Below, in pieces: positions 7,131 through 18,122 of a stretch of 64,000 nt of DNA. The notes below the pieces were generated by a model, which searched no databases, was not told the DNA's origin, and saw only the letters and a program-made list of their open reading frames with translations. The position numbers were made by a program, and so were the translations under genes. Source of the DNA: Borborobacter arsenicus (GTDB taxonomy: Bacteria; Pseudomonadota; Alphaproteobacteria; Rhizobiales; Rhizobiaceae); assembly GCF_003934165.1 (NCBI RefSeq), contig NZ_ML133508.1, positions 1-64,000 of the forward strand, given 5' to 3'. The stretch's first letter is position 1. Each line of letters starts with the position of its first letter.

Positions 7131-7763
7131 ATGACGGAAGACGCAAGCGCCATTCCTGGAGATGATAGGATCATCCGCGAAAGCGGCATCGACGCGCGCG
7201 TGGCGGCCATCGTCATGCCGGTGCTGCGCGGAATAGGCTACCGCCTGGTACGGGTGCGGCTCTCTGGCCAGAATGGCTTGACGCTGCAGATCATGGCCGA
7301 GCGTGACGACGGCACCATGACGGTCGAGGATTGCGAGGAAGTCAGCCGTGCGGTTTCACCCGCACTTGATGTCGACGATCCGATCGACAAGGCATATCAT
7401 CTGGAAGTCTCTTCGCCCGGCATTGATCGGCCATTGGTGCGCAAGTCGGATTTCACCACATGGCAGGGACATCTGGTGAAGCTCGAAACTTCGATCCTCG
7501 TTGCCGAGCGCAAGCGGTTCCGGGGCAAGATCGCCGAGGCTGATGACGAGTCGGTCGTGATTGAGCGTGATCAGCCGGCCTATGGCGAGGAGCCAAGGGT
7601 ACGCATTCCTTTCGTGGCGATTGCCGATGCGCGACTGATCCTGACCGACGATCTGATCCGGGATGCGCTGAGCAAGGACAATCAGGCGCGCAAGGAAGCC
7701 AGGAAACACCGCGGCGAAGCCGTTGAAGACGACGCCGAAGACGAAACCGAAACCGAAGAGTGA
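7131..7763 (+). CDS. rimP: Ribosome maturation factor RimP
   Basis: A 210-residue protein needed for 30S subunit maturation in the cytoplasm. The N-terminal domain (about 20-95) carries the family motifs [30 protein letters not shown] and [14 protein letters not shown]; the C-terminal Sm-like beta-barrel (about 97-165) includes [18 protein letters not shown] and [13 protein letters not shown]. The last 35 residues are a charged Lys/Arg/Glu tail ([12 protein letters not shown]), longer than in E. coli RimP (about 150 residues) but common in rhizobia. It starts at ATG 7131 and is the first gene of the translation operon, 38 bp before nusA, behind a leader hairpin. Confidence 0.95.
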   Translation: MTEDASAIPGDDRIIRESGIDARVAAIVMPVLRGIGYRLVRVRLSGQNGLTLQIMAERDDGTMTVEDCEEVSRAVSPALDVDDPIDKAYHLEVSSPGIDRPLVRKSDFTTWQGHLVKLETSILVAERKRFRGKIAEADDESVVIERDQPAYGEEPRVRIPFVAIADARLILTDDLIRDALSKDNQARKEARKHRGEAVEDDAEDETETEE

Positions 7764-7801
7764 ATTGAACAGCCCGTCGGGTATTGTTCAGGGAGACGAC
7801 A

Positions 7802-9403
7802 ATGGTAGTCAGTGCGAACAGACTTGAGCTGCTGCAGATCGCGGATGCGGTTGCGCGTGAAAAGTCTATCGACAAGCAGATCGTCATCGATGCGATGGCC
7901 GACGCGATCCAGAAGGCGGCGCGTTCGCGCTACGGCCAGGAAACCAACATCCGCGCCGACATCAATCCGAACACCGGCGAGATGAAGTTGCAGCGGCTGA
8001 TGGAGGTCGTCGAAGCCGTCGAGGACTATGCGACGCAGATTGCGCTGTCCACGGCACGCGAGCGCAATCCCGATGCCCAGCTCGGCGACTTCATCGCCGA
8101 ACAGCTGCCGCCGATGGATTTCGGCCGCATCGCTGCCCAGTCGGCAAAGCAGGTTATCGTGCAGAAGGTGCGCGAGGCCGAGCGTGACCGCCAGTACGAC
8201 GAATACAAGGACCGTATCGGCGAGATCGTCAACGGCACCGTCAAGCGCGTCGAATATGGCAATGTCATTGTCGATCTGGGGCGTGGCGAGGCCATCATCC
8301 GCCGCGACGAGTTGATCCCGCGCGAAAACTACAAATATGGCGATCGCGTCCGCGCCTATGTCTATGACGTGCGCCGCGAGCAGCGCGGCCCGCAGATATT
8401 CCTGTCGCGCACGCATCCGCAATTCATGGCCAAGCTCTTCACCATGGAAGTGCCGGAAATCTATGACGGCATCATCGAGATCAAGTCGGTAGCCCGCGAC
8501 CCGGGTTCGCGCGCCAAGATCGCGGTGATTTCGCGCGACAGCTCGATCGATCCGGTCGGCGCCTGCGTCGGCATGCGCGGCAGCCGCGTGCAGGCTGTTG
8601 TCGGCGAATTGCAGGGCGAGAAGATCGACATCATCCCGTGGTCGCCTTCGGCCGCGTCCTTCATCGTCAATGCGCTGCAGCCGGCGGAAGTCGCCAAGGT
8701 GGTGCTCGACGAGGATGCCGAGCGCATCGAGGTGGTGGTGCCCGACGACCAGCTTTCGCTGGCCATCGGCCGTCGCGGTCAGAATGTACGTCTTGCCTCG
8801 CAGCTTACCGGTTGGGACATCGACATCCTGACCGAGCAGGAGGAATCCGAACGCCGTCAGAAGGAGTTTGTCGAACGCTCCAACCTGTTCATGGATGCGC
8901 TCAATGTCGACGAGATGGTCGGCCAGGTGCTGGCATCCGAGGGCTTCACCAGCGTCGAGGAAGTCGCCTATGTCGATTCGGACGAAATTTCGTCGATCGA
9001 TGGCTTTGACGAGGATACCGCCAGCGAGATCCAGACCCGTGCCAGGGAGTATCTCGACAAGATCGAAGCCGAGCACGACGAGAAGCGCCTGGCTCTTGGG
9101 GTTTCCGACGAGTTGCGCGAGATTCCGGGCATCACCACCGCCATGCTGGTCACCTTGGGCGAGGATGGGGTGAAGACGGTCGAGGATTTCGCCGGCTATG
9201 CCGTCGATGACCTCACCGGCTGGAAGGAGCGCAAGGACGGAGAGACGAAGTTCTACCCTGGTGTCCTTGCTGATTATGGGATTTCGCGCGCCGATGCCGA
9301 GCAGATGGTCATGGCGGCGCGGCTCAAGGCTGGATGGGTTACCGAGGATGAGCTTGCCGCCGAGCAGGAAGCCGAGGCAGAATCCGAAGCGTCCGGTGCG
9401 TGA
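7802..9403 (+). CDS. nusA: Transcription termination/antitermination factor NusA
   Basis: A 533-residue protein that binds RNA polymerase and nascent RNA to modulate pausing, termination and antitermination. Domains in order are an N-terminal RNAP-binding region (to about 130), an S1 domain (about 135-200, GEIVNGTVKRVEYGNVIVDLG), two KH domains (about 230-345, GACVGMRGSRVQAVVGELQGEKIDII and LAIGRRGQNVRLASQLTGW), and C-terminal acidic repeats (about 360-500). The start at ATG 7802 has AGGGAG at 6 nt; an upstream in-frame ATG at 7784 is poorer. It sits between rimP and ylxR in the usual order, and its product may feed back on the leader hairpin. Confidence 0.97.
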   Translation: MVVSANRLELLQIADAVAREKSIDKQIVIDAMADAIQKAARSRYGQETNIRADINPNTGEMKLQRLMEVVEAVEDYATQIALSTARERNPDAQLGDFIAEQLPPMDFGRIAAQSAKQVIVQKVREAERDRQYDEYKDRIGEIVNGTVKRVEYGNVIVDLGRGEAIIRRDELIPRENYKYGDRVRAYVYDVRREQRGPQIFLSRTHPQFMAKLFTMEVPEIYDGIIEIKSVARDPGSRAKIAVISRDSSIDPVGACVGMRGSRVQAVVGELQGEKIDIIPWSPSAASFIVNALQPAEVAKVVLDEDAERIEVVVPDDQLSLAIGRRGQNVRLASQLTGWDIDILTEQEESERRQKEFVERSNLFMDALNVDEMVGQVLASEGFTSVEEVAYVDSDEISSIDGFDEDTASEIQTRAREYLDKIEAEHDEKRLALGVSDELREIPGITTAMLVTLGEDGVKTVEDFAGYAVDDLTGWKERKDGETKFYPGVLADYGISRADAEQMVMAARLKAGWVTEDELAAEQEAEAESEASGA

Positions 9404-9441
9404 GGTGAACACGCATCGAACAGATTACGCCCCCGGACGAG

Positions 9442-10089
9442 ATGAACGATCGCACATGCATCGTCACGCGCAGGCAGACCGAACCGGATGAACTGATCCG
9501 CTTCGTCGTCGGGCCGGACAATGTCGTCGTTCCTGATCTGAAAAGAAACCTCCCCGGCCGTGGTTGCTGGGTGACGGCTGACCGCCTACATATGGACAAG
9601 GCGGGCAGGAGTCATTTTGCCCGCGCTTTCAGGAAAGATGTGGCCGTTCCGCCCGATTTGGGCGCAATGGTCGATGCTCTCCTTGCACGGGCAGCGCTTG
9701 GCGTGCTCGGTCTGGCGCGTAAAGCCGGTGCCGTGGCGCTCGGTGCGGCCAAGGTCGAAAGCACGGTCCGCAGCGGCAAGGCGCTTCTGGTTCTCCATGC
9801 TCAGGAAGCTTCGGAGGACGGCGTCCGCAAGATCACGCAGGCGCGACGTGCGACGGCTTATGCCGGCGGCCCCGAGATTTATGCCTACAAACTTTTTTCG
9901 GAAACCGATTTGAGTTTGGCATTAGGGGCAACAAATGTGATACATGCTGCCGTTCTCGCGCAAGACGCGGGAAACGCGGTGCTGAAGCGCATGGTTGCGC
10001 TTGACCGTTACCGGGGCGGATCCTCGGATGACCGGGCAATGTTTGCGGCAATTGCTGACGAAGATGTAGCCGCAGAGGATATGGAATGA
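9442..10089 (+). CDS. ylxR: YlxR (DUF448) RNA-binding protein fused to an L7Ae-like domain
   Basis: A 215-residue protein with two parts. Residues 1-75 form a YlxR/DUF448 domain with the RTCIVTRRQ and [14 protein letters not shown] motifs, predicted to bind RNA. Residues 85-190 form an L7Ae/L30e-like RNA-binding domain ([21 protein letters not shown]). The fusion is the normal alphaproteobacterial form, while Firmicutes have two separate genes (ylxR, ylxQ). It overlaps infB by 4 nt (ATGA), showing translational coupling. Its role is not settled; association with ribosomes or RNase P has been proposed in other bacteria. Confidence 0.9.
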   Translation: MNDRTCIVTRRQTEPDELIRFVVGPDNVVVPDLKRNLPGRGCWVTADRLHMDKAGRSHFARAFRKDVAVPPDLGAMVDALLARAALGVLGLARKAGAVALGAAKVESTVRSGKALLVLHAQEASEDGVRKITQARRATAYAGGPEIYAYKLFSETDLSLALGATNVIHAAVLAQDAGNAVLKRMVALDRYRGGSSDDRAMFAAIADEDVAAEDME

Positions 10090-12647
10090 GCGATACGAAA
10101 TCGGGTGACGACAACACTCTGAGCGTCAACACGAAGAAGACTCTGACGCTGAAGCGGCCTGGCCTGGAACAGGGCACGGTTCGCCAGAACTTCTCGCATG
10201 GGCGGACCAAGCACGTGGTTGTCGAAACCAAGAAGCGCAAGTTCACCATGCCCGGAGAAAAGCCGGAGCAGGCCGCGCCCTCGGTGTTTGCGCCGAAGCC
10301 GCAGCCGGTAGCCGCCCCTGTGGTGCAGGAGGCCCCGAAGCCGGCGCCCGCGCCCGCCCCAACACCCCCGGAGCGCATGGTCTTGAACGAGTTGTCTTCG
10401 AGCGAGATGGAAGCTCGCCGGCGTGCCCTTGAGGGGTCAAAGGCGCGTGAGATCGAGGATCGCCAGCGCGCTGCCGAAGAAGCCAAGCGTCGTCAGGAGG
10501 AAGAAGAGCGCCGCCGTCGCGAGCGTGAGGAATCCGCGCGCCGCCAGGCCGAGGAGGAAGCACGGCTTAAGGCCGAGGCCGAAGCACGTCGCCGTGCCGA
10601 GGAAGAGGCCCGTCGCCGCGCGCCACAGGAACAGGTTGCCGATGACGAGCCGGAGGTCAGAAGCAAGAGCCTCGGTGTCAGCCGCGCCGTGCCGCTCAAG
10701 CGCGTCGCCGCGCCGGAAGTGGCTCGGCCTGTCAAGGCAAAGGGCGAAGAGGATCGGCGTCGCAGCGGCAAGCTGACGCTGAGTGCCGCGACTTCGGATG
10801 GGGATGGGCGTGCCCGCTCGCTGTCCTCGATGCGGCGGCGCCAGGAGAAGTTCAAGCGCGCCATGCACCAGGAGCCGCGCGAGAAGATCGTGCGCGAAGT
10901 CGTGCTGCCGGAGACGATCACCATCCAGGAGTTGGCGCAGCGCATGTCCGAGCGCGCCGTCGACGTGGTCAAATATTTCATGAAGCAGGGCCAGATCATC
11001 AAGCCCGGCGACGTGATCGACGCAGATACGGCCGAACTGATCGCGGCCGAGTTTGGCCATACGGTTCGGCGCGTTGCCGAGTCCGACATCGAAGAGGGGC
11101 TCTTCGACGTGGCGGATCGGGAAGAGGATCTTCGCCCGCGTTCGCCTGTGGTCACCATCATGGGCCATGTCGACCACGGCAAGACCTCGCTGCTTGATGC
11201 GATCCGCAACGCCAATGTGGTGTCCAGCGAGTCCGGTGGCATCACCCAGCATATCGGGGCCTATCAGATCGAAAAGGATGGTCAGAAGATCACCTTCATC
11301 GACACGCCGGGCCATGCCGCCTTTACCGCGATGCGTGCCCGCGGCGCGCAGGCGACCGACATCGCCATTCTGGTGGTTGCCGCAGATGACAGCGTGATGC
11401 CGCAGACGGTCGAGTCGATCAATCACGCCAAGGCGGCCGGCGTGCCGATCATCGTGGCGATCAACAAGATCGACAAGCCGGCTGCCGATCCGCAGAAGGT
11501 GCGCTCCGAATTGCTGCGCCATGAGGTGTTCGTGGAGTCGATGGGCGGCGAGGTGCTGGATGTCGAAGTGTCCGCCACCAAGGGCACCAATCTCGACAAG
11601 CTGCTTGAAGCCGTCCTGCTGCAGGCCGAATTGCTCGATTTGAAGGCCAATCCCAATCGCACCGCCGAAGGTGTGGTCATCGAGGCCAAGCTTGACAAGG
11701 GACGTGGCCCGGTTGCAACCGTTCTGGTGCAGACCGGTACGCTGCTGGTCGGCGACATCCTGGTGGCCGGCAGCGAATGGGGGCGCGTGCGCGCGCTGGT
11801 CAATGACCGGGGCGAGCATCTCGATTTGGCCCTTCCTGCGACGCCGGTAGAGATTCTTGGTCTCCAGGGCACGCCGCAGGCCGGCGACCGCTTCGCTGTG
11901 GTCAATAACGAAGCCAAGGCGCGCGAGATCACCGAATATCGCCAGCGCAAGGCTCGTGACAAGGCAGCCGCTCGTCACGCCGGTCAGCGTGGTTCGCTCG
12001 AACACATGATGTCGCAATTGCAGTCGAGCGGCCTGAAGGAGTTCCCGCTGGTCATCAAGGCTGACGTCCAGGGCTCGGTGGAGGCGATCGTCAACGCACT
12101 GGCCGAGCTTGGTACGGACGAGGTGCGTGCGCGCATAGTCCATGCCGGTGCGGGTGGCATCACCGAAACTGATGTGTCGCTCGCCGAGACCTCGGGCGCT
12201 GCCATGATCGGCTTCAATGTCCGGGCTAACCCGCAGGCCCGTCAGGCTGCCGAACAGGCAGGTATCGATATTCGCTACTACAACATCATCTACACGCTCG
12301 TGGATGACGTTAAGGCAGCCATGTCGGGCCTTCTGTCGCCGGAGCGTCGCGAAACCTTTATCGGCAATGCCGAGATACTCGAGGTCTTCGACATCACCAA
12401 GGTCGGCAAGGTTGCCGGTTGCCGTGTGACGGAAGGCAAGGTCGAGCGTGGTGCCGGCGTCCGCCTGATCCGCGACAATGTCGTTATCCACGAGGGCACG
12501 CTGAAGACGCTGAAGCGCTTCAAGGACGAGGTGTCCGAGGTTCCGGTCGGCCAGGAATGCGGCATGGCCTTCGCCAATTACGAGGATATCCGCCAGGGCG
12601 ATATCATCGAATGCTTCCGCGTCGAGATGGTGAACAGGACGCTCTAG
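10086..12647 (+). CDS. infB: Translation initiation factor IF-2
   Basis: An 853-residue GTPase that brings fMet-tRNA to the 30S subunit and promotes subunit joining. The N-terminal 270 residues are low-complexity: Pro/Ala-rich, then a long charged coiled coil of Glu/Arg/Ala repeats (about 100-180), as usual in alphaproteobacteria. The G domain starts near 350 with the P-loop [12 protein letters not shown], then DTPGHAAF and NKIDKP; domains II to IV follow, with the C2 fMet-tRNA-binding domain at the end ([23 protein letters not shown]). It overlaps ylxR by 4 nt and precedes rbfA. Confidence 0.98.
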   Translation: MSDTKSGDDNTLSVNTKKTLTLKRPGLEQGTVRQNFSHGRTKHVVVETKKRKFTMPGEKPEQAAPSVFAPKPQPVAAPVVQEAPKPAPAPAPTPPERMVLNELSSSEMEARRRALEGSKAREIEDRQRAAEEAKRRQEEEERRRREREESARRQAEEEARLKAEAEARRRAEEEARRRAPQEQVADDEPEVRSKSLGVSRAVPLKRVAAPEVARPVKAKGEEDRRRSGKLTLSAATSDGDGRARSLSSMRRRQEKFKRAMHQEPREKIVREVVLPETITIQELAQRMSERAVDVVKYFMKQGQIIKPGDVIDADTAELIAAEFGHTVRRVAESDIEEGLFDVADREEDLRPRSPVVTIMGHVDHGKTSLLDAIRNANVVSSESGGITQHIGAYQIEKDGQKITFIDTPGHAAFTAMRARGAQATDIAILVVAADDSVMPQTVESINHAKAAGVPIIVAINKIDKPAADPQKVRSELLRHEVFVESMGGEVLDVEVSATKGTNLDKLLEAVLLQAELLDLKANPNRTAEGVVIEAKLDKGRGPVATVLVQTGTLLVGDILVAGSEWGRVRALVNDRGEHLDLALPATPVEILGLQGTPQAGDRFAVVNNEAKAREITEYRQRKARDKAAARHAGQRGSLEHMMSQLQSSGLKEFPLVIKADVQGSVEAIVNALAELGTDEVRARIVHAGAGGITETDVSLAETSGAAMIGFNVRANPQARQAAEQAGIDIRYYNIIYTLVDDVKAAMSGLLSPERRETFIGNAEILEVFDITKVGKVAGCRVTEGKVERGAGVRLIRDNVVIHEGTLKTLKRFKDEVSEVPVGQECGMAFANYEDIRQGDIIECFRVEMVNRTL

Positions 12648-12756
12648 GCGTCGTATCCGCTTGTAGAAACTGACCGGGCTGTGCAAGGCGCCAGCTCGGT
12701 CTCAAACTATGTGCGGCCGCGGTTCGACCCCGCACCGCATGTTTCAGGATTTCCAG

Positions 12757-13173
12757 ATGGCACGTTCCCCTGCATCAGGATCAGGCCCTTCGCAGCGCCA
12801 GCTTCGCGTTGGCGAACAGGTACGCCACGCATTGTCGGATCTGTTGCAACGCCGTGAGATCAACGACGACGTGATCGAGGCGACGGTCATTTCCATATCG
12901 GAAGTGCGCATGTCGCCCGATCTGAAGATCGCCACCGCCTTTGTCTCGCCGCTCGGTGCACGCGATGACGATGCGGTCGTGCAGGCGTTGAACCGTAACG
13001 CGAAGTTCATTCGCGGCCGTGTGTCCTCCGCACTGCGCCAGATGAAATACATGCCCGAATTCCGCTTCCGGCGGGATACCAGCTACGACAATTTCGCCAG
13101 GATCAACGAGCTTTTGCATTCGCCGGAAGTCGCGCGCGACCTGGGGCCAGACGACGACAAGGAGCGCGAATAG
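12757..13173 (+). CDS. rbfA: Ribosome-binding factor A
   Basis: A 138-residue protein that binds free 30S subunits near 16S rRNA helix 1 during maturation and cold adaptation. The KH-type II fold is visible: [19 protein letters not shown], then [52 protein letters not shown] and the final [14 protein letters not shown]. The start is placed at ATG 12757 (AGGA about 10 nt upstream); an ATG at 12739 gives six more residues. Its stop shares one base with the truB start, so the two are coupled. Confidence 0.95.
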   Translation: MARSPASGSGPSQRQLRVGEQVRHALSDLLQRREINDDVIEATVISISEVRMSPDLKIATAFVSPLGARDDDAVVQALNRNAKFIRGRVSSALRQMKYMPEFRFRRDTSYDNFARINELLHSPEVARDLGPDDDKERE

Positions 13174-14126
13174 TGGGGCGCAGAGGCAAGAAGAAAGGCC
13201 GGCCGGTTTCCGGCTGGCTGGTGTTCGATAAACCGGTCGGCATGGGCTCCACCGAAGCGGTGGCCAAGATCAAGTGGCTGTTCCAGGCCGAAAAGGCTGG
13301 CCACGCCGGCACGCTGGATCCTCTGGCATCGGGCATGCTGCCGATCGCGCTGGGCGAGGCGACGAAGACCGTTCCCTATGTCATGGATGGCGCCAAGGTC
13401 TATCGTTTCACCGTCGCCTGGGGCGAGGAGCGCTCGACCGATGATCTTGAAGGACCGGTAACGAAAACCTCCGAAATCAGGCCCTCTGAAGAACAGATAC
13501 GCGCGCTGCTGCCGAAATATACCGGTGTGATCATGCAAACGCCGCCGCAGTTTTCGGCAATCAAGATTGCCGGCGAGCGCGCCTATGATCTGGCGCGCGA
13601 GGGCGAGGTCGTCGAGATACCGGCACGCGAGATCGAAATTGGCCGGCTCGACCTGATCTCGTCTTCGGACGGTCGCTCGGTGTTCGAGGTCGAATGCGGG
13701 AAGGGCACCTATGTCCGCTCGCTGGCGCGTGACATGGGGCGTGATCTCGGCTGTTTCGGGCATATCGCAGAATTGCGCCGGACCGAGGTCGAGCCGTTTA
13801 CCGCCGACGATCTCGTCACGCTGGAGATGCTGGAAGAAGCTGCCCGCCCTACCGCCGACACCGTCGAGGAAGGTGATTGGGCCGTCCGCTATGAAGCGCT
13901 GGACGCTTGTCTGCTCGATACTGGCGCTGCCCTTGAATATTTGCCGCAGGTGACCATCACCGATGACGTGGCCGCACGCATAAGGCTTGGCAATCCGGTG
14001 ATCATTCGTGGCCGGGATGCACCGGTGGAGGCTGATGAGGCTTGCGCCACCGCGCGCGGCAGACTGGTTGCGATCGGCGCGATCGAAGCGGGCATGTTCA
14101 AGCCAAAACGGGTTTTTACCGTTTGA
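13173..14126 (+). CDS. truB: tRNA pseudouridine(55) synthase
   Basis: A 317-residue enzyme that makes pseudouridine 55 in the T-loop of tRNAs. The catalytic motif [24 protein letters not shown] (about residues 44-67, written in two parts [12 protein letters not shown] and [11 protein letters not shown]) holds the catalytic Asp; the family motifs [31 protein letters not shown] and [15 protein letters not shown] follow. The C-terminal region has the usual PUA-like extension. GTG 13173 overlaps the rbfA stop, with AAGGAG about 10 nt upstream. It is the last gene before rpsO. Confidence 0.97.
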   Translation: MGRRGKKKGRPVSGWLVFDKPVGMGSTEAVAKIKWLFQAEKAGHAGTLDPLASGMLPIALGEATKTVPYVMDGAKVYRFTVAWGEERSTDDLEGPVTKTSEIRPSEEQIRALLPKYTGVIMQTPPQFSAIKIAGERAYDLAREGEVVEIPAREIEIGRLDLISSSDGRSVFEVECGKGTYVRSLARDMGRDLGCFGHIAELRRTEVEPFTADDLVTLEMLEEAARPTADTVEEGDWAVRYEALDACLLDTGAALEYLPQVTITDDVAARIRLGNPVIIRGRDAPVEADEACATARGRLVAIGAIEAGMFKPKRVFTV

Positions 14127-14288
14127 AATTCGCGTTTTTGACCGATTTTCGATTGGCTCTGGCCTTTACCGGCATTTTGCACTATATGCGCCGCAGCATC
14201 GCGCAAGAGTGCGGTGTGTACCGGCCCCTGCTGGACGACATCCCGGCCGAGGGCGTCCCGTTTCCTCAATTTTGAAAGGAAAAGCACG

Positions 14289-14558
14289 ATGTCGATTACT
14301 GCTGAACGCAAGCAAGAACTGATGGCCGAATTTGCGACTGCAAAGGGCGATACCGGCTCGCCGGAAGTCCAGGTCGCTATTCTGTCAGAGCGCATCAAGA
14401 ATCTGACGGAGCACTTCAAGGACCACAAGAAGGATAACCATTCCCGCCGTGGCCTGCTTGCTCTCGTGTCGCAGCGTCGCCGCCTCCTCGACTATCTGAA
14501 GGGGCGGGAAGAGGCTCGCTACCAGGCTCTGATCGAAAAGCTCGGTCTGCGCCGCTAA
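14289..14558 (+). CDS. rpsO: 30S ribosomal protein S15
   Basis: An 89-residue primary 16S rRNA-binding protein, of full family length. The signature [36 protein letters not shown] and [13 protein letters not shown] is complete. It starts at ATG 14289 with GAAAGGAAAAG upstream; the longer in-frame extension has no homology. It is 162 bp after truB, so it probably has its own promoter as well, and precedes pnp as in most proteobacteria. Confidence 0.97.
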   Translation: MSITAERKQELMAEFATAKGDTGSPEVQVAILSERIKNLTEHFKDHKKDNHSRRGLLALVSQRRRLLDYLKGREEARYQALIEKLGLRR

Positions 14559-14564
14559 GTTCTG

Positions 14565-14595
14565 CCGGCGGGTCTTCGTTCAGAAGGTCCGCCGG
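14565..14595 (+). terminator. Stem-loop after rpsO (weak terminator or processing site)
   Basis: CCGGCGG (14565-14571) pairs with CCGCCGG (14589-14595), with inner CTTC/GAAG pairing, followed by only TTT. It begins 7 nt after the rpsO stop. It could be a partial terminator letting some transcripts reach pnp. Confidence 0.5.
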
Positions 14596-14629
14596 TTTGC
14601 CATTCGAGCTCGCCAATGCGAGGCTCGCC

Positions 14630-14677
14630 GGCACCTGATCCCGAAGGATGGCGAAAAAGCCCGGGATATCAGGTGCC
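14630..14677 (+). promoter_or_regulatory. Long stem-loop in the pnp leader, candidate RNase III / PNPase autoregulation element
   Basis: GGCACCTGAT (14630-14639) and ATCAGGTGCC (14668-14677) are perfect 10-bp arms; inside them CCCG pairs with CGGG across a 2-nt bulge. The element is in the 317-bp rpsO-pnp gap. In E. coli an RNase III-cleaved stem in the pnp leader mediates autoregulation by PNPase; the same role here is inference from position and structure. The rest of the gap shows nothing else I can name. Confidence 0.55.
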
Positions 14678-14875
14678 AAACAGGTCCCGGCTGCGTGAAA
14701 TGGCGCCGGAGCCGCCCATGAGACAGGTCATGGGGCAGGATTGCAGGATGCCCGGGGCGTTGCCGCCGACGCCGAATTTGCCGGACCTCCCGTTGTCTTG
14801 CCCGTGGCTCGTCTGAAACAGGCCAGGAAGGAGCTTCGCGTGCTGCGTGAGCCTTTCCGTATAAAAGGACAAGAT

Positions 14876-17023
14876 ATGTTCAATCATCACAGAGTAGAAA
14901 TAGAGTGGGCCGGGCGCCCGCTCATTCTCGAAACCGGCAAGATCGCCCGTCAGGCCGATGGCGCCGTGCTTGCCACCTATGGCGAGACGATCGTGCTTGC
15001 GACTGTCGTTTCGGCAAAGGAGCCGAAGCCCGGCTTCGACTTCTTCCCGCTGACCGTCAACTACCAGGAAAAGACCTATGCCGCCGGCAAGATCCCCGGC
15101 GGTTATTTCAAGCGTGAGGGCCGTCCGAGCGAAAAGGAAACCCTGGTTTCGCGCCTCATCGACCGCCCGATCCGCCCGCTCTTTGCCGATGGCTACAAGA
15201 ACGACACGCAAGTTGTCGTAACCGTCGTCCAGCATGACCTCGAAAACGACCCGGACATCCTGTCGATCGTTGCCACCTCGGCGGCACTGACGCTCTCGGG
15301 TGTTCCCTTCATGGGTCCGATCGGCGGCGCGCGCGTCGGCTATATCAACGGCGAATACAAGCTCAACCCGCATATCGACGAGATGGAAGAGTCCAAGCTT
15401 GACCTCGTCGTGGCAGGAACGACTGATGCCGTCCTCATGGTCGAGTCGGAAGCCAAGGAACTGTCCGAAGACGTCATGCTTGGTGCGGTTATGTTCGGCC
15501 ACAAGGGCTTCCAGCCGGTGATTGACGCCATCATCCAACTCGCCGAAGTCGCAGCTAAGGACCCGCGTGAATTCACGCCGCCGAGCTATGCCGATCTCGA
15601 GGCCGAAATGCTGAAGATCGCCGAGACCGACCTGCGCGAAGCTTACAAAATCATCGACAAGCAACAACGCTACGCCGCTGTCGATGCCGTCAAGGCCAAG
15701 GTCAAGGCAGCTTTCGCTCCCGCTGATGACGAGGCACCGAAATGGTCGGCTGAACAGGTCGCGACGGTGTTCAAGCACCTGCAGGCCAAGATCGTGCGCT
15801 GGAACATTCTCGACACCGGTTCGCGCATTGACGGACGCGATCTCAAGACCGTCCGCAACATCGTCTCGGAAGTGGGCGTGCTGCCGCGCACCCATGGTTC
15901 GGCGCTGTTCACGCGCGGCGAGACGCAGGCGATCGTGGTTGCCACGCTGGGCACCGGCGAAGACGAGCAATATGTCGACAGCCTGACGGGCATGTACAAG
16001 GAGAAGTTCCTTCTCCATTACAACTTCCCGCCTTATTCGGTGGGTGAGACCGGCCGCATGGGTTCGCCCGGCCGCCGCGAGATCGGCCATGGCAAGCTTG
16101 CCTGGCGCGCTATTCACCCGATGCTGCCGGCCGCAGAGCAGTTCCCCTATACGCTGCGTGTCGTCTCCGAGATCACCGAGTCCAACGGCTCCTCGTCGAT
16201 GGCAACCGTTTGTGGCACTTCGCTTGCACTGATGGATGCCGGCGTTCCGCTGCAGAAGCCGGTTGCCGGCATCGCCATGGGCCTCATCAAGGAAGAGGAG
16301 CGCTTTGCCGTTCTCTCCGACATTCTGGGTGATGAGGACCATCTCGGCGATATGGACTTCAAGGTCGCCGGTACCGAAGGTGGCATCACCGCGTTGCAGA
16401 TGGACATCAAGATCGACGGCATCACCGAAGAGATCATGAAGGTGGCGCTCGGCCAGGCCAAGGATGGTCGCCTGCATATCCTTGGCGAAATGGCCAAGGC
16501 GCTTTCCGGCGCTCGTGCAGAACTGGGCGAGTTTGCCCCGCGCATCGAGGTGATGAACATCCCGACCGACAAGATCCGTGATGTCATCGGTTCCGGCGGC
16601 AAGGTGATCCGCGAGATCGTCGAAAAGACCGGTGCCAAGATCAACATCGAGGATGACGGCACGGTCAAGATCGCCTCGTCCAACGCCAAGGAGATCGAGG
16701 CGGCGAAGAAGTGGATCCACACCATCGTCGCGGAACCTGAAGTCGGTGAGATCTATGAAGGCACGGTCGTCAAGACTGCCGATTTCGGCGCCTTCGTGAA
16801 TTTCTTCGGCCCCAAGGACGGCCTCGTCCATATCTCGCAGCTTGCCAATGAGCGTGTTGCCAAGACGTCGGACGTCGTCAAGGAAGGCCAGAAGGTCTTC
16901 GTCAAGCTCATGGGCTTTGACGAGCGCGGCAAGGTGCGCCTGTCGATGAAGGTCGTCGATCAGGAAACCGGCAAGGAAATCGTCAAGGAAAAGAAGTCCG
17001 AGGACGAAGAAACCGCCGCCTGA
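14876..17023 (+). CDS. pnp: Polyribonucleotide nucleotidyltransferase (PNPase)
   Basis: A 715-residue phosphorolytic 3'-5' exoribonuclease of the RNA degradosome. There are two RNase PH domains (about 10-140 and 315-500; motifs [21 protein letters not shown] and, in the second, [23 protein letters not shown]), a helical linker between them, a KH domain (about 555-615, [15 protein letters not shown]) and an S1 domain (about 620-690, [18 protein letters not shown]). The ATG at 14876 is preceded by AAGGAC; the upstream open frame (from 14741) carries no family sequence and contains the leader. A strong terminator follows. Confidence 0.98.
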   Translation: MFNHHRVEIEWAGRPLILETGKIARQADGAVLATYGETIVLATVVSAKEPKPGFDFFPLTVNYQEKTYAAGKIPGGYFKREGRPSEKETLVSRLIDRPIRPLFADGYKNDTQVVVTVVQHDLENDPDILSIVATSAALTLSGVPFMGPIGGARVGYINGEYKLNPHIDEMEESKLDLVVAGTTDAVLMVESEAKELSEDVMLGAVMFGHKGFQPVIDAIIQLAEVAAKDPREFTPPSYADLEAEMLKIAETDLREAYKIIDKQQRYAAVDAVKAKVKAAFAPADDEAPKWSAEQVATVFKHLQAKIVRWNILDTGSRIDGRDLKTVRNIVSEVGVLPRTHGSALFTRGETQAIVVATLGTGEDEQYVDSLTGMYKEKFLLHYNFPPYSVGETGRMGSPGRREIGHGKLAWRAIHPMLPAAEQFPYTLRVVSEITESNGSSSMATVCGTSLALMDAGVPLQKPVAGIAMGLIKEEERFAVLSDILGDEDHLGDMDFKVAGTEGGITALQMDIKIDGITEEIMKVALGQAKDGRLHILGEMAKALSGARAELGEFAPRIEVMNIPTDKIRDVIGSGGKVIREIVEKTGAKINIEDDGTVKIASSNAKEIEAAKKWIHTIVAEPEVGEIYEGTVVKTADFGAFVNFFGPKDGLVHISQLANERVAKTSDVVKEGQKVFVKLMGFDERGKVRLSMKVVDQETGKEIVKEKKSEDEETAA

Positions 17024-17044
17024 CGGTATCGAAAATGAGATTGC

Positions 17045-17078
17045 AAACGGGCGCGCCGAAAGGTGGCGCCCGTTTTCT
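17045..17078 (+). terminator. Rho-independent terminator of pnp
   Basis: AAACGGGCGC (17045-17054) pairs with GCGCCCGTTT (17066-17075), with an 11-nt GCCGAAAGGTG loop and a T-rich tail TTTTCTTATTT. It ends the rpsO-pnp transcript 22 nt after the pnp stop. Confidence 0.88.
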
Positions 17079-17106
17079 TATTTGATCACACACGGGTTCG
17101 TGGACG

Positions 17107-18120
17107 ATGCGCGATGCCTTGAAAACCCTGTTTTATCCCTTCGAATCCGGGGTGCTTTCTGCGCCGAGGAAGGGGACACGAACCCTGTTTTTCGGTGCAG
17201 AACCGGGGTTTCGCTTGCCCGGCGGCTTCGAGACGAACCTTTCCATCGTGCAGGGTTTCCGGCCCTATGTGCGAGGACTTGAAGCCAGCGGCCATGCCGT
17301 CAGCTATGTCGCGGAAGGGTATGACTACGACCTCGCACTGGTATTGTCTGGCCGCCATCGCGGAGAAAACGAGTTGCGGATCGCCGGCGCCATTGAGCGT
17401 GTAAGAGGTGGTGCAACGATCCTGGTTGCCGGCAGCAAGGATGACGGCATCGCCAGCCTGCGCAAGCGGATCGGCGAATTGGTGGAAATCCCTGGCCAGT
17501 TGCCCAAGCATCATGGCGTAGCGTTCTGGTTTTTTCGGCCGGCTGACAGCGCTGACGTCGTCCTCGCCCTGCGCAAAGGCAATGGCGAGCGGCTGGTGGA
17601 AGATCGGTTTCACACTGCGCCCGGCATGTTTTCGGCCGACCGCATCGATGCCGGTTCAAAATTACTTATCGATAACCTGCCAGAAAAAATCGACGGGGCG
17701 GTCGCGGACTTCTGCGCTGGCTGGGGCTATCTCGCCGCCGAATTGGCGTTGCGACATCCCAAAATCACAACGCTCGACCTCTATGAAGCTGATTTTGCCT
17801 CGCTGGAGGCTGCCAGGCGCAACGTTGTGGCCACGTCAGTCACGCCGCGTTTTTTCTGGCAGGATCTGTTGAGCGAGGAAGTTCGCTATCGGTACGACCT
17901 GATCGTCATGAACCCGCCCTTCCACCAGCACAGGGCAGCCGAGCCGGATATCGGTCAGGGGATGATCAAGGCAGCGGCCGTTGCCCTGAAGCCGGGCGGA
18001 CGGCTTTACATGGTTGCCAACCGGCAATTGCCTTACGAACGAACGCTTGCGCAGGCCTTCTCGAGCCACACCGAAATCGCGCGCGACGGCGGTTTCAAGG
18101 TATTGAGAGCCCGCCGTTAA
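17107..18120 (+). CDS. RsmC-like class I SAM-dependent methyltransferase
   Basis: A 337-residue protein with the two-domain layout of RsmC/RlmG rRNA guanine-N2 methyltransferases. An N-terminal methyltransferase-like domain without a clear SAM site (to about 165) is followed by a catalytic domain with VADFCAGWGYLAAELALR (SAM motif I, about 198-215), LDLYEADFASLEAARRN (motif II) and the active-site motif NPPFHQ (motif IV, about 271-276). The NPPFH form is typical of enzymes acting on guanine N2 in rRNA, so a 16S rRNA target is likely but not proven. It stands alone after the pnp terminator and ends 2 nt before convergent fabI. Confidence 0.8.
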   Translation: MRDALKTLFYPFESGVLSAPRKGTRTLFFGAEPGFRLPGGFETNLSIVQGFRPYVRGLEASGHAVSYVAEGYDYDLALVLSGRHRGENELRIAGAIERVRGGATILVAGSKDDGIASLRKRIGELVEIPGQLPKHHGVAFWFFRPADSADVVLALRKGNGERLVEDRFHTAPGMFSADRIDAGSKLLIDNLPEKIDGAVADFCAGWGYLAAELALRHPKITTLDLYEADFASLEAARRNVVATSVTPRFFWQDLLSEEVRYRYDLIVMNPPFHQHRAAEPDIGQGMIKAAAVALKPGGRLYMVANRQLPYERTLAQAFSSHTEIARDGGFKVLRARR

Positions 18121-18122
18121 GG

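Noticed and set aside
7682-9412. A 576-codon open frame antisense to nusA
   Set aside because: It is a high-GC shadow: the plus-strand frame encodes a complete NusA, and the antisense product shows no known motif.
10437-12686. A 749-codon open frame antisense to infB
   Set aside because: It mirrors the IF-2 codon pattern and has no family signature or start signal.
14669-16831. A 720-codon open frame antisense to pnp
   Set aside because: PNPase on the plus strand is complete and full length; the antisense frame is a composition artefact.
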